Counted from the stretch's first letter, positions 10,889 to 22,402 are shown. The stretch is DNA of 64,000 nucleotides from Macrotis lagotis (GCF_037893015.1 NC_133663.1:224647564-224711563), one strand, 5' to 3'. Program-made: numbers and translations. The notes: a model not told the origin generated them from the letters alone.

Positions 10889-12080
10889 AATGAGTAAACA
10901 GAGAAAAAAAGAGGAACACCATTGAGAAATATATTGTCTATGATCCCAAGAAGGATCAAAATACTCAATCTGAAGATGAGAAAGTACAAGCTTCTGCATA
11001 TAAAGACTCCAAGAAAAACGGAATTTGGGGCTCAGGCTACGACAGAGCTCAAAAAAGATTTTGAAAATCAAGTAAGGGAGATAGAAGAAAAATGATGCAG
11101 CTTAGTCAAGCTTAGTCAAGGAGATCCAAAAAAATGCTGAAGAAAATAACATGTTAAAAACCAGCATGGGTAAAACGGATAAAACAGTTCAAAAAGTGAT
11201 TGAGGAGGAGGCGGCTAGGTGGTGCAGTGGATAGAGCGCTGACCCGGGAGTCAGGAGTACCCAAGTTCAAATCCAGCCTCAGACACTTAATAATTACCTA
11301 GCTGTGTGGCCTTGGGCAGGCCACTTAACCCCATTGCTTAGCAAAAACCTAAAAAAAAAAGTGATTGAGGAGAAGAATGCCTTAAAAAGCAGAATTGGCC
11401 AGATGGAAAAAAGAGATAAGAAAGCTTTCTGAGGAAAGCAAATCCTAAGGAAGTTGACTTTACAAGAAGTCAAGACACAATACTTAAAAACCAAAAGAAT
11501 GAAAAATTAAAAGAAAATGTGAAACATCTCATTGAAAAAAGCAACTGATCTGGAAAACAGATTCAGGAAAGATAATTTTAAAATTATTGGGATACCCAAA
11601 AGTCATGTTCAGGAAAAGAGCATTGACATCATTTTTAAATAATTCCTACAGGAAAATTGCCCAGATTTCCTAGAAGCAGAGGGCAAAATAGAAACTGAGA
11701 GAATCCACTGATCTCCCCCAGAAAGAGATCCAAACACCCCCCCCCAACCCCCAGGAATATCATAGCCAAGCTCCAGAGCTCACAAGTCAAAGAGAAAATA
11801 TTGCAAGCAGCCAGAAGGACACAATTCGAATATTGTGGAGCTGCAGTCAGGATCACACAGGACTTAGCATTAACTACACTAAAGGCTCATAGGGCTTGGA
11901 ATATAATATTCTGGAAAAGAGCTTGAAATGCAAACGAGTATCAATAACCCAGCAAAACTGAACGGCCTCTTCCAGGGAAAAAGATGGACTTTCAATGAAC
12001 CAGGGGAATTTCAAATGTTTTTGTTAAAATGTCCAGAGCTGAATAGAAAGTTTGATCTTCAAATATAGGACTCAGGTGAA
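10889..12080 (+). pseudogene. ORF1 remnant of HAL1-like copy 1
   Basis: Aligns by eye with the better preserved frame at 48613-49700: start region ATGAGTAAACAGAGAAAAA, charged coiled-coil stretch, then the L1 ORF1 middle and C-terminal regions ('gataattttaaaattattgg', 'atcatagccaagctccagag', 'cagggaaaaagatgg'). Several shifts and stops, plus a SINE at 11208-11360, break it. Its product would have been an RNA-binding trimeric coiled-coil protein of the L1 ORF1p type. Confidence 0.75.
11196..11372 (+). mobile_element. short CORE-SINE (type A) in HAL1 ORF1
   Basis: Body 11208-11360, TSD GTGATTGAGGAG at 11196-11207 and 11361-11372. Younger than the HAL1-like copy it interrupts. Confidence 0.95.
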
Positions 12081-12540
12081 GCATAGAGAGTGGAGGGGAA
12101 GGTTAAAATATGAGGGACTTAATGATGATGAACTGCATGTATTCCTGCATAGAAAAATGATACAGATAATACTCAGAAGATCCTTCTCATTTAATACAGC
12201 AGGTAGAAGGAGATTTTATAGATGAAGCACAGGAGAGAGCTGAATTTGAAGATATAATATATTGTAAAAATGGAGTCAATGGCTAAACAGGAAATGTAAT
12301 GGGAGTAAGAGAAAGGAGAGGTGGACTAGGCTAAGATATTTCATATATTAAGATTTTTTTTTTATTACAATGAGCTATTGCAATGAATGGAAGGGGGGAA
12401 GGCAAGGGGCAATGAGGGAACCTTCGCTCTCATCAGAGGTGGCTCAGAGAGGAAACAGCATAGATACTCAATGGGGTATAGGCATCTAGAGTAAGAAAGA
12501 GAGAAGGGGAACAGGGGGTCAGATATAACACATTTTCTTT

Positions 12541-12681
12541 TTTTACTTCTTGCAAGGGGGTAGGATTGGATGGCCTGTCTGGGACCACAGGGCTGGGCAG
12601 TTGCTGGGCTTTAGGGGTGGTATGTGGGCTCAGGGTCTCTTGGCCCCAGAGCTAGTAATCACTGCACCACTCAGCTTCCCT
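12541..12681 (-). repeat. antisense SINE-derived module M1 of HAL1 copy 1
   Basis: TGCAAGGGGGTAGGATTGG to CACTCAGCTTCCCT follows the antisense type A SINE end to end but is GC-richer and far more diverged than the free SINEs. The same module sits at the equivalent place in copy 2 (50201-50348), so it is part of the element. Confidence 0.7.
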
Positions 12682-12932
12682 ACAGCATGTTTAAGAAGAG
12701 GGACAGAGTAAAAGGAGAGAGAAAATATAGTGTATGGTAGTGGGGAAAATACAAATGGAGGGAGTTGTGATTAGCAATGACAACAGTGGAAAAATATAGA
12801 AGTAGCTTTTGTGATGGACTTATCATAAAGAATGTGATCTACCCATGACAGAGCTGGTGGTGTTGGAACACAGACTAAAGCACGTTTTTTTAATTACTAT
12901 TATTATTATTATTATTTTATTTTATTATTTTT

Positions 12933-13070
12933 TTTGCAGGGCAGTGGGGTTGGGTGGCTTGCCTGAAGTTACACACCTGGGTGATTGTTGGGTGTCTGAG
13001 GCGGGATTTGAGCTTGGGTGCTCCTGGCTCCAGGGCCGGTGCTCTGTCCACTGCGCCACCCAGCTGCCCC
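12933..13070 (-). repeat. antisense SINE-derived module M2 of HAL1 copy 1
   Basis: TTGCAGGGCAGTGGGGTTGG through CGCCACCCAGCTGCCCC aligns over its full length with an antisense type A SINE. Preceded by an (ATT)n run and followed by ATTATT. By hand count about 15 of some 24 differences from the ordinary SINE are A to G on this strand. Confidence 0.75.
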
Positions 13071-13764
13071 ATTATTATTTTTTAATTTTATTTTTAATTT
13101 TCTCTTTCCTTTATTGCTCATGTGGGTCTATATTTTTGGGGGGAGAGGGAGTATTATGCTTACTCTTAAACAAGAATATATTACTAATGTATAAAAAACA
13201 TCATTTGTACAAAAATAAAAATAAATATAATTTTAAAAAGCTAAAAAAAATGATGGGCAACCTGATTTCAGAAAAACCTGGAAATATTTGACCTGATGAA
13301 TGATGAGATACAGGATTTAGACATAAAAATAATACTATAAGCAAATTAGAAGATCAAAAACTAGCAGCAACATTGTGCTATGAAGAACTGTGAATCATTT
13401 AACTATTCTCAGCAATACAATGATCCAAGACAATCCCAAAGGACTAATGATGAAACACACTATCTACCTCTAGAGAAAGAATTGATATTGTTTGAATACA
13501 GATTGAAGTATGCTATTTTTTATTTTTGTTTTTTCAATCTTTCTTTTTCATTAGAGTCTTTTTTGTATAAAACAACCAATAAAGAAGTGTCTTACATAAT
13601 TGTACTTGTATAATCTATATCTGATTGCTTATCATCTCAGGGATAGGAAAGAGGAGGGAGAAGGGGTAGAATCTGGAACTCAAAACTTTAAAAAATTGTT
13701 AAGAATTGTTTTAACATGTAATTGGGGGAAAAGAAAATGAATATTTAAGATAAAAGAAAGAAAC

Positions 13765-13865
13765 TGAAGTAAACAGGATTAAATGAATTGCCCAAGATCA
13801 CACAGCTAGTAAATGTCTAAGAACAGATTTGAAGTTAGGTCTTTCTGACTCCAACCAAGTTCAAG
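13765..13865 (-). mobile_element. MIR-like fragment, antisense
   Basis: 'gaaactgaagtaaacaggat', 'cacacagctagtaaatgtct', 'gatttgaagttaggtctttc'. Confidence 0.65.
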
Positions 13866-13984
13866 TAGGTTAATTGTTAGTTTTTTAAAAATCTTGTTTC
13901 TTTATTTGGATGTCTGTTTATAACAGGAATAACCTATGACCCAGGGCTCTACAAAAACTGGGTTTGAACAAAAGATAGTTTATT

Positions 13985-14165
13985 ATTATTCTAAAACCAG
14001 AAAGAATCTTACAGACCAGCTAATCCATTGCTCTCATTTGGTAAATGAAGAAACTTGAGCCCAAAAGAGGGTAAAGGAGTGGCCTGAGATCTCACAGGTT
14101 CTAAAATCTGAGGCAGGACTTGAACCTTGTCCTCTAATGCCAGAATTAGAGAGTTTTCAGGATAC
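13985..14165 (-). mobile_element. MIR-like SINE, antisense
   Basis: 'cagaccagctaatccattgc', 'aaatgaagaaacttgagccc', 'gaggcaggacttgaacc'. Confidence 0.65.
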
Positions 14166-14351
14166 TATGATATCCTCTTGAGGGTAGAGGTTAGCCTAAG
14201 GAGGCCAATCTCTCTAACATCTAGATCTCTTATTCTAATCTCTCTCTTCCCTTGAGTTTGTCATCAGCTGGTGAAATATATATATATAATCATATAATAA
14301 CTCCTGATATCACATCTATTTTCAATTTTGCCTGCATTACAGAAGCATGCA

Positions 14352-16423
14352 GACTTTGATCATCCTTTTTTTAAAATTTTCAATGATTTTATTTTGTTTT
14401 ACAATTTTTCCCCAATCTTACTTCCCTCCCCCCACCCCCCACAGAAGGCAATTTGTCATTCTTTACATTGTTTCCATGGCAAACATTGATCTAAATTGAG
14501 TGTGATGAGAGAGAAATCATATCCTTAAGGAAGAAACATAAAGTATAAGAGACAGCAGGATCAGACAATATGATATCAGATTTTTTTTCTAAATTTAAGA
14601 TAATAGTCCTTAGTCTTTGTTCAAACTCCACATTTGTTGTAGACAGTCCCAAATAGGCCTTGATTGTTGCACTGATGGAATGAGCAAGTCCATCAAGGTT
14701 GATCATTGCCTCCATGTTGCTGTTAGGGTGTACCGTGTTTTTCTGGTTCTGTTCATGTCACTCAACATCAGTTCATGTAAATCCCTCCAGGCTTCCCTGA
14801 ATTCCCATCCCTCCTGGTTTCTAATAAAACAATAGTGTTCCATGACATACATATACCACAGTTTGCTAAGCCATTCCCTAATTGAAGAACATTTACTTTA
14901 TTTCCAATTCTTTGCCACCACAAACAGGGCTGCTATGAATATTTTTGTACAAATGATGTTTTTATCCTTTTTCATCATCTCTTCAGGGTATAGGCCCAGT
15001 AGTGGTATTGCTGGGTCAAAGAGTATGCATATTTTTGTTGCCCTTTGGATGTAGTTCCATATTTCTCTCCAGAAAGGTTGGATGAGTTCACAGCTCCACC
15101 AACAATGTAATAATGTCCCAGATTTCCCACAACCCTTCCAACAATGATCATTATCCTTTCTGGTCATATTGGCCAATCTGAGAGGTGTGAGGTGGTACCT
15201 CAGAGTGGCTTTTATTTGCATTTCTCTAATAAGTAATGATTTAGAGCAATTTTTCATATGGCTACGCATTACTTTGATCTCTGCATCTGTAAATTGCCTT
15301 TGTATATCCTTTGGGGATTGGCTTTTTTTTTTTTAAATATGACTCAGTTTTCTGTATATTTTAGAAATGAGTCCTTTTTTAGAAACATTAGTTGTAGATT
15401 GTTTCCCAGTTTACTATATTTCTTTTGATCTTGGTTACAGTGGTTTTGTCTGTGCAAAAGTCTTTTAATTTAATGTAATTGAAATCATCTAGTTTGTTTT
15501 TAGTGATGTTCTCCATTTCTTCCTTAGTCATAAACTGCTTCCCTTTTTGTAAATCTGATAGCTAAACTAGTCCTTGATCTTCTAATTTGCTTATAATATT
15601 ATTTTTATGTCTAAATCCTGTATCCATTTGGATCTTATCTTGGTATATATAGGGTGTGAGGTGCTGGTTTAAATCTAAGTTTCTTCCATACTAACTTCCA
15701 ATTTTCCCAGCAGTTTTTTTTATCAAAGAGAGTTTTTATCCCAATATCTGGACTCTTTGGATTTATCAAACAGCAGATTACTATAATCATTTCCTGCTAT
15801 TGCACCTAGTCTATTCCACTGATCCACCACTCTATTTCTTAACCAATATCAGACAGTTTTGATGACTCATGTTTTATAATATAATTTTAGAGCAGGTAGG
15901 GCTAAGCCCCCTTCTTTTGCACTTTTTTTTCATCAAATCCTTGGAAATTCTTGACTTTTTATTTCTCCATATGAATTTACTTACAACTTTTTCTAACTCA
16001 TTAAAGTAATTTTTTGGAATTTTGATTGGTAGGGCACTAAATAGGTAGTTTAGTTTTGGTTAGAATTGTCATTTTTATTATATTAGCTTGACCTATCCAT
16101 GAGTAGTTGATATTTGCCCAATTATTTAAATCTGATTTAATTTGTGTGAGAAGTGTTTTATAATTGTTTTCAAAAAGTTTCTGAGTCTGCCTTGGCAAAT
16201 AGATTCCCAGGTATTTTATATTGTCTGAGGTTACTTTGAATGGGATTTCTCTTTCTAGCTCTTCCTGCTGTATCTTGCTAGTCATATATAGAAAAATTGA
16301 GGATTTATGAGGGTTTATTTTATATCTTGCAACTTTGCCAAAATTGCTAATTGTTTCCAGTAGTTTTTGGTATGATTTCTTGGGATTCTCTAGGTAGACA
16401 TCATGTCGACTTTAATTATCCTT
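14352..16423 (-). mobile_element. 5'-truncated antisense L1, about 2 kb
   Basis: The body, 14368-16407, starts with a T run and antisense L1 3'UTR (ACAATTTTTCCCCAATCTTA) and extends through the ORF2 C-terminal half; a minus-strand frame at 14898-15269 reads ...HYHLTPLRLANMTRK... and another at 16037-16285 reads ...IKYLGIYLPRQTQKLFENNY. TSD-like 16-mers GACTTTGATCATCCTT and GACTTTAATTATCCTT (two differences) flank it. The frames are decayed; upstream ORF2 and ORF1 are missing through 5' truncation. Confidence 0.92.
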
Positions 16424-16842
16424 CCTCACTTCCTATAAGCCCAAAGGAATCAGTGAACTAGAAGAGAATTTTTGGTAACATGGTGATTAGGTAACTTTTA
16501 AAAAAATCAAGTGCCTGTTTTCCTCTATTGCTGTGAGTGGGAGGCATTTTCAGGAATAAAATTTTCTCCTTAGAATATATGTTAAAAAGGATAATTTATA
16601 TTTTTAAGTGGACACTATAGATGTACTCTGGATAGTTTACCAATGTTTTAGCAAAGCTTTTTGATAAAAGTATCTTGTGGAGAAGATGATAAAAACACAT
16701 CAGATAGATTCAGATCTTGTTGGAAGCTGTAGCTGTTAATGACTCAGTGTCAACAAAGATGAGAAGTCCTCTTTGGAGCATTCTAGATATCTGACTGACT
16801 GTGCTGTTTAACATTTTTCCCAAAGATTTGGACAAAGGAATA
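16424..16842. other. no recognised feature
   Basis: Unique-looking sequence between the L1 and the small DNA transposon. Confidence 0.35.
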
Positions 16843-17149
16843 CAATTATCCCTTCCACATTGTGACTTTTCCCATTGTGGTTTTGATATTTTGTGGATCA
16901 GCATATGAAATTAAATATGGAATTTTTGGCACTTTGGTGGAAGCTACAGATGTCACAGAAAAAAAATTAGAAATTCAGAAATACATAAAATATATGTACA
17001 GTATTATATAATATCAACATATTTTATCTTTTGATGCCATAATAATGCAGATTTTTCTGGTGTGGAAAGGACCAAAAATTTTACACTAATTTTTTCCAAG
17101 TTACAGGGAGTTCTGTATCCCTAATACCCTCTGGTGTGGAAGGAATAAC
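16843..17149 (-). mobile_element. Tigger/pogo-like MITE, copy 1
   Basis: Starts after a TA with CAATTATCCCTTCCACATTG and ends with an inverted partner (CTGGTGTGGAAGGAATAACA), giving imperfect terminal inverted repeats of about 20 bp. The interior ('gtgacttttccca', 'gatcagcatatgaaattaaa', 'agaaatacataaaatatatg') is the reverse complement of 33994-34283. TA target and CAGTTATCCC-type ends suit the Tigger/pogo group; no transposase remains. Confidence 0.75.
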
Positions 17150-17474
17150 AGGAGATGGCATGCTGGTCGAATGTGCAGATGCTGTGGTTAGGAAAGAACT
17201 AATATACTGAATGACAGAAATCCTACAGCATTGAACTGAATTTAATATGATGAACTTCAATTTGAATGTAAAGTCCTATACCTTTGGGAACACAAAACTC
17301 ATGTTCCTTGGTTTCCCAAAGCCAAATTTCTTCCACATCATGATGAGGCACCAGAATAGTACTTTGGTAGGAAACTGGCCCAAGAGGTGGGGTTTTTTCT
17401 TTGGTTATAATACATTACAAACCCCTCTCTCCTACTCCACGTTATTTTCCTAGAAGTATCCTTTATTTTACAGA
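17150..17474. other. no recognised feature
   Basis: Unique-looking; chance frames of 66-68 codons only. Confidence 0.35.
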
Positions 17475-17770
17475 GAAACAAGGCCCAGAATAAGTCAAAA
17501 AGCTTGGATTCAAATGCTGCTTCTGACACTATCTGCATGAATGACCTTGGGCAGAGTATTTAAGGCTCCTTGGGCCTCCAGTTGCTCATCTAAAAATGAG
17601 AAAGATGGAACTAGATGGCCTTGGAAGTCCTTTATATCTCCAAATCTATAATCCTATGATCTTTGGTTCAAATCCCAAGTCTTTTATTTACTACCTGTAT
17701 GATCTTAGAAAAGTTACTTAACTTGTTTCTCATATACATATTTTGGAAGCTGGGCTAGATGGATCTCTAT
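17475..17770 (+). mobile_element. MIR/THER-like SINE pair
   Basis: 'gcttggattcaaatgctgct', 'atgaccttgggcagagtatt', 'gaactagatggccttggaag', then a second partial copy ('acctgtatgatcttagaaaa', 'gctgggctagatgg'). Confidence 0.65.
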
Positions 17771-17799
17771 GCTTCATTCCATTTCTAAATTATATGCTT

Positions 17800-17900
17800 T
17801 TAATTGATTCTGTTGAGAGAATTAGTGGCAGCCTGGAACTGGAACCCAGGTCTCCTGACCTTAGTATCCTTTATAAAATCTACTATACCATATTGCCTCG
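17800..17900 (-). mobile_element. MIR-like fragment, antisense
   Basis: 'gaactggaacccaggtctcc', 'ccatattgcctc'. Confidence 0.5.
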
Positions 17901-17909
17901 CTTCCATTG

Positions 17910-18155
17910 CTGTTATTGTTTAGTTGTAACTGACTTTGCAAATCTATTTAGGGTTTTCTTGGGAAAGATGTTGATGTTGTTCGTCATTTCCTTCTCCAGT
18001 TCATTTGACTGATGAGGAAACTGAAGTAAAGAAGTTTAAGTTACTTACCCAGGGTCACAGAATTAGGGAGTATCTGAGGTCTGATTTGAACTCAGGTAGA
18101 TGAGTCTTTCTGACTTCAGTTTCAGTATTCTAATTGCTGTGCTGCCTAACTGCCC
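17910..18155 (-). mobile_element. MAR1-like CORE-SINE, antisense, near full length
   Basis: 'tgttattgtttagttgtaac', 'cgtcatttccttctccagtt', 'gatgaggaaactgaagtaaa', 'tgatttgaactcagg', ending 'gctgtgctgcctaactgccc'. Confidence 0.88.
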
Positions 18156-18984
18156 TCCTTTTCATTATAAGATTTTTATTCTAATGAATAACTTTTGAAT
18201 GAAACAGAATATATATCACACAAACACATGCATACACACATACAATTTTAAGGTAAAAGGTTCTAAAGGGAGAAAATCATAAATACAACAGTAAAAGCCC
18301 CATACTAAATACAGCCTAACTGAGATTCCTTAATCAAAAGTTGGATAGCAAGTGATCAATGGGGCACAATAGGATTTTTTCCTCTTCACATTTCTTCTTT
18401 CAAACAGTGAAATGGAAAACAATCATGAAGGAAGAGAAGAAACCATCTCTCAGACTATAAGGGAAAGGAGTAAAGGGAAATTGGAAGAAAATTTAAAGAA
18501 AGCCTTCTTTTTAGTGTAGACCAAGCCATATTCACTGACTATTATTTCCAAATATCATGGTTTTATCTGGTCCTATGGGTGGGTAGAAAATTGTCTGCTC
18601 CAGATGGTTCCTGTAGGCAGAGTAGAACATGTCAAACCTCTATTTCTTTTAGTGATATTATTTTCCAAGTCTTTCTTAAGCCTCTATTGCTTATTTTTCA
18701 TGACAAATCCCTTATGGTTTAGACAGTAAGAACAATTTGGGCTTGTGGTTCCAAGTCATTCCACTGTGTATTTGTTTTATTCTCATCTCCTTTCTTTGCT
18801 CCCACTCTCAAAAAATCTTATTAGTTTTCTGCTGATAGTGGTTGTTGTAGTACATGTGGAAAGAATGAGGGAGAATTAAAAATAAATTTTTTTTTCCTTG
18901 CTGCTGTCACCAACCATTACAACATTACAATCATACTTCAAATTAATTGGTTGCATGGTATTAAGGATCTACAAAATATAAAAG
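18156..18984. other. no recognised feature
   Basis: Unique-looking AT-rich sequence, about 830 bp. Confidence 0.35.
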
Positions 18985-19505
18985 CAGGTAGGGGTTCCAG
19001 AGATACGAAGACCAACATTGAATACTTACTGATACAAAGGAACTGGGAGAGACAACATGTGTATATCTAAATAACATGAAATCAAGGGAAGAACATGAAC
19101 AATTTGGGGATCAGGGAAGGCTTTACAGGGAGGTGACCCCTGAGTTGAGCCTTGAAGGAACTGGAAATTTAGAAAAGTAGAGATGAGGAAAAAGAATGAG
19201 TATGAGTGATGGGATGCTAGGAGACCTAGCAACCCAGCTTGTCTGGAAGATAGAATATACAAACGGAAGAAATGTGGAATATATTTGGAAATGTAGATTT
19301 GTGTCCAACTGTGGAAGGCTTTCACTACCTGACTGAGAAGATTGAATTTTAAAGAAGCTGCTGAACATTTTTTGAGTGGGTATGATGTGATAGTATCTTG
19401 AGCCCTAGAAAGATTATTTTGGCAACTTGTAGTATCAAGGATGATCTTGAGGGAGGAAAGACTTGAAGCAATGAGGTCAGCTGGGAGATTATTGTAATAT
19501 TCCAC
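18985..19505 (+). repeat. old interspersed repeat, longest copy in window
   Basis: Phrases such as 'cagggaaggctttacaggga', 'gagttgagccttgaagga', 'gaaggctttca', 'ttgagtgggtatgatgtgat', 'gaaagattattttggcaact' and 'gggagattattgtaatattc' follow a consensus I remember from old mammalian or marsupial repeats, but I cannot name the family. Minus-strand frames across it (159 and 81 codons) are chance. Confidence 0.55.
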
Positions 19506-20039
19506 TGGGCTTTGTTAAAGTGTTCTTACTTAATTTTTGAAATAAGCCCAGGATTATAACAGATATAACCTAGTTCTCCAGCTAAGCTCTTGCATGTCTC
19601 TGGACTGGGGGGAGAAAATGTTGGTCTAAGGCTGTTTTCCTGTGTGAACTTGAAGTTGGTGTTAGAACTTTGGTGAGAAGAGGCACTTTTTTCTTTGAGA
19701 GGATAGGAAGGATTCTAGACAGTCTTTTGGACTCACTCCTAACAGGTGGACAGAGAGAAAAGCTACAGGCATAAAGAGGAATTTGATTTTTTTTAACATG
19801 TCCTCAGTTTCCAATTTTCCTCCATAGAGATTTCACAGTATTTCCTCTTGGGTGAGATTGGAGTCTCTCTCTTGGTTTGAGATGAGAACTTATCTCACTC
19901 CTAGCAAGGATATCATTTATTCCTTGAATTTTCTGATATTTTCTATTCTATATAACTTCTCTGATTTCTATTTGCTATTTTGTTTGGACAAATGGGCTTA
20001 TGTATTATTTTCTATTTTTGATGTTCTTTTGGGTAATCA
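19506..20039. other. no recognised feature
   Basis: Unique-looking; a 79-codon plus frame (19852-20091) is low-information. Confidence 0.35.
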
Positions 20040-20270
20040 AAGTTTGGTGGGAAGGCATCAGATTGGTGAATACAAACAAATCCAGGTTTAGATATTTATG
20101 AACTTTGTGACCCTGCACAAATCACTTAACCCTATTGCCTCAGTTTCCTCATATGTAAAATGAGCAGGTGAAGGAAATGGCAAACCACTTCAGTATCTCT
20201 GTCAAGAAAGCCCCAAATGAGGTCATGAAGAGTCGAACATGACCAAAAAAAAGCCTGAACAAAAACATCC
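20040..20270 (+). mobile_element. MAR1-like CORE-SINE (type B)
   Basis: 'ctttgtgaccctgcacaaat', 'tgcctcagtttcctcatatg', 'gaaggaaatggcaaaccact', 'ggtcatgaagagtcgaacat'. Confidence 0.85.
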
Positions 20271-20840
20271 CAAACACTGTAACTTCCAATATCAGTAGTC
20301 TTCCTAATGTGCCATTACCATGTACCTCTAGTGGAGCTACGAGTTATGACTGGCAATGCTATCTGAGACCACTCTCCTACAGAAACACAGACACAGGACA
20401 CTCCGCTGCATGACTAATAAAGCTGACCCAGCCTTTGTCAGGGTCCTAGGACCTCATAAGGTATTTCAGGCCCAGAGTTTCCTGATAGATCACGTTGACT
20501 GGTAGAGTTTGGGGCTTTCCATCCTTTAGATCCCATATGGATTAAGAAACTTTGTCTATTCTGTTTTTGATCTGAACCATTTTCAAGAATACCAACAATT
20601 TCCTGACAAAGCCTCCATGAAATACCCAACATTGAATGATTTTCCTGCTGGAATTGATTTCCCTGTTGAGGACTCCTCACTTTTCACTAATCCTAGCTCC
20701 TGCACACTGGTCCCTTACTCTTCTTCTTTCTATTAGTGTTTAATTCTTTCTATTAGTGTTTATTTTAATTTGTAATATCCTAGCACACTCTAGAACAGGT
20801 GTTCTTAAATAGAGGAACATAATAATATTTTCTTTCTTAA
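20271..20840. other. unique sequence with a 20-bp direct repeat
   Basis: An 80-codon minus frame (20438-20680) has no recognised domain. Near 20725-20760 the phrase TTCTTTCTATTAGTGTTTA occurs twice, 20 bp apart. Confidence 0.45.
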
Positions 20841-21015
20841 AAAATAGATAACAGGGGCGGCTAGGTGGCACAGTGGATAAAGCACCAGCCCTGGAGTCAG
20901 GAGTACCTGGGTTCAAATCCAGTCTCAGACACTTAATAATTACCTAGCTGTGTAGCCTTGGGCAAGCCACTTAACCCCATTGGCCTTGCAAAAACATAAA
21001 CAAAATAGATAACAG
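20841..21015 (+). mobile_element. short CORE-SINE (type A), 14-bp TSD
   Basis: Body 20855-21001; AAAATAGATAACAG at 20841-20854 and 21002-21015, identical. Confidence 0.96.
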
Positions 21016-21549
21016 TATTTCAGGATAATGAATTTCCTTTGCAAAATGCTCATAAACTTCACCACATTGACAAAAGTGTCCATGACAAAAAAGTTGAGAA
21101 CTCCTACTATAATCTCTTCTAGACTATTCATTCAAGACTCTCCATGACAGAACCACCTACTCTGTTCTCTTTCTCAGAACTCAAGTGTCTGAAAAATCCC
21201 TCTCAGCTCTTCTTAGCTCAGATCCACAAGCTCACAGGTTACCTGGTCTAGGGGAGGTGGTGTCAGCTTCCCTCTCTCATGTAGCTGTATCCTCTTTTCT
21301 TGAAGATACTCTAAATATACTTCAGAATTTCAAATATATCTGCCAGCCTGTCCCAGAAAGTTCCTCACTGTCCTTTCTAAAAGTCCTTAAAAACAAAAAG
21401 TTTAGAATGGAAATCAGGACACTCAGATTCTAATCCTGAATACCATGAGGTAGGTATTTATTGAATTAAAACCTTAAATTTGATCATGCCCTCCTTGTCA
21501 AGGCTTAGCTCTTTTTGAGGAGAGGGATATTTTTGTCTGAATTGAGCTC
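21016..21549. other. no recognised feature
   Basis: Unique-looking; an 82-codon plus frame at 21185-21433 has no recognised content. Confidence 0.35.
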
Positions 21550-21765
21550 ATAGTTGTTGTTGTTTATTCATTTTCAGTAGTGTTCAACTCTTTGTAACCC
21601 CATTTGAGTTTTTTTTTGCAAAGATACTGGAGTGGTCTGCCATTTCCTTTTCCAGCTCTTTTGACAGATGAGGAAACTGAGGCAGAGTTAAGTTACTTGA
21701 CCAGGGTCACATAGATTGTGAGTGCCTGAGGTCAGATTTGAACCTACTGGGTTCAAATGAATGTA
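21550..21765 (-). mobile_element. MAR1-like CORE-SINE, antisense
   Basis: 'gttgttgttgtttattcatt', 'gcaaagatactggagtggtc', 'gatgaggaaactgaggcaga', 'gaggtcagatttgaacc'. Confidence 0.88.
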
Positions 21766-22167
21766 CTGGGTACATTTATGAAATCATTTAAAAACATGAT
21801 AAGAGGTGTTTGACTATTTCTAAATCCTGAGGGATGGGAGAAATTTGAAAAGGAGTCATAGTTTAAGAGTTGAATCTTAGAGAGAAATATCTGGTTAATT
21901 CAGGGAGGAATACCACTTGGTATTATTGTGACCAAGAAACCGCCTTCAGACTGTGTAAATTCTGATCTTTTCCTTCCGAAAGGTAATAGGATCATATTTT
22001 TGGAGTTGTGGGAAACTTGGAAGCCTTTTGGTCATAAGATCATAGATGTAGTGCTGCAAAAGATGCTAAGAGGTCATCTCATCCAACCCCCTCATTTTAT
22101 AACTGAATTAAATGAGACTCCCACAAGACATGTTTCATGCTTTGAGATCCTGTTCATTTAATGATAA
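21766..22167. other. no recognised feature
   Basis: Unique-looking, with weak MIR-like wording around 22035-22130. Confidence 0.35.
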
Positions 22168-22402
22168 TAACTAGTATTTATATGGTGCTTTAAATTATGC
22201 AAAACAGTTTTCAAGTATCTCATATTCTTCTCACAAAACCCATGTAAACCAGGTACTATTATTGTGACCATATGGATAAGGAAATTAAGACTGAGAGGTC
22301 CAATCACTTGGTCAGGGGCACACAAAGTCTGAGGCAGGATTTGAACTCTGGTGTTCCTAACTCCAAGTCCTTTAGTCAATGTATCACCTGGCTGCCTTTT
22401 CC
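22168..22402 (-). mobile_element. MIR/THER-like SINE, antisense
   Basis: 'agtatttatatggtgcttta', 'agtctgaggcaggatttgaa', 'ttagtcaatgtatcacctgg', ending at CTGCC. Confidence 0.82.

Larger units (their letters stand above)
10115..13260 (+). mobile_element. full-length half-L1 (HAL1-like) element, copy 1
   Basis: The body, 10128-13247, is flanked by the duplication AAATGATGGGCAA (10115-10127 and 13248-13260). Order: 5'UTR from GAAGGGGGTGGAGCCAAAAT; ORF1-like region about 10889-12080; an inter-ORF segment resembling that of L1 ('aatgagggaaccttcgctct'); an antisense SINE-derived module at 12541-12681; L1-like 3'UTR; a second antisense module at 12933-13070; A-rich end. There is no ORF2: no endonuclease or reverse transcriptase motif anywhere. 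Mobilisation would need an L1 in trans. Half-L1 elements (HAL1) are known in mammals including opossum; whether this subfamily is catalogued I cannot tell. Confidence 0.85.
10045..13760 (+). mobile_element. older L1 3' end, split by a HAL1-like element
   Basis: 10045-10127 ('gggaatgtctaaacaagtga', 'aatggagtattatagtgctc') and 13261-13760 ('atttcagaaaaacctggaaa', 'ctctagagaaagaattgata', 'gaatacagattgaagtatgc') form one L1 ORF2 end plus 3'UTR. The 3.1-kb HAL1-like insertion sits between them. Confidence 0.88.

Noticed and set aside
19026-19505. 159-codon minus-strand frame
   Set aside because: Lies antisense to an old interspersed repeat; composition is that of random AT-rich DNA and no domain is visible.
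20438-20680. 80-codon minus-strand frame, more hydrophilic than its neighbours
   Set aside because: I considered an old coding fragment, but recognise no family and see no supporting frame or repeat ends.
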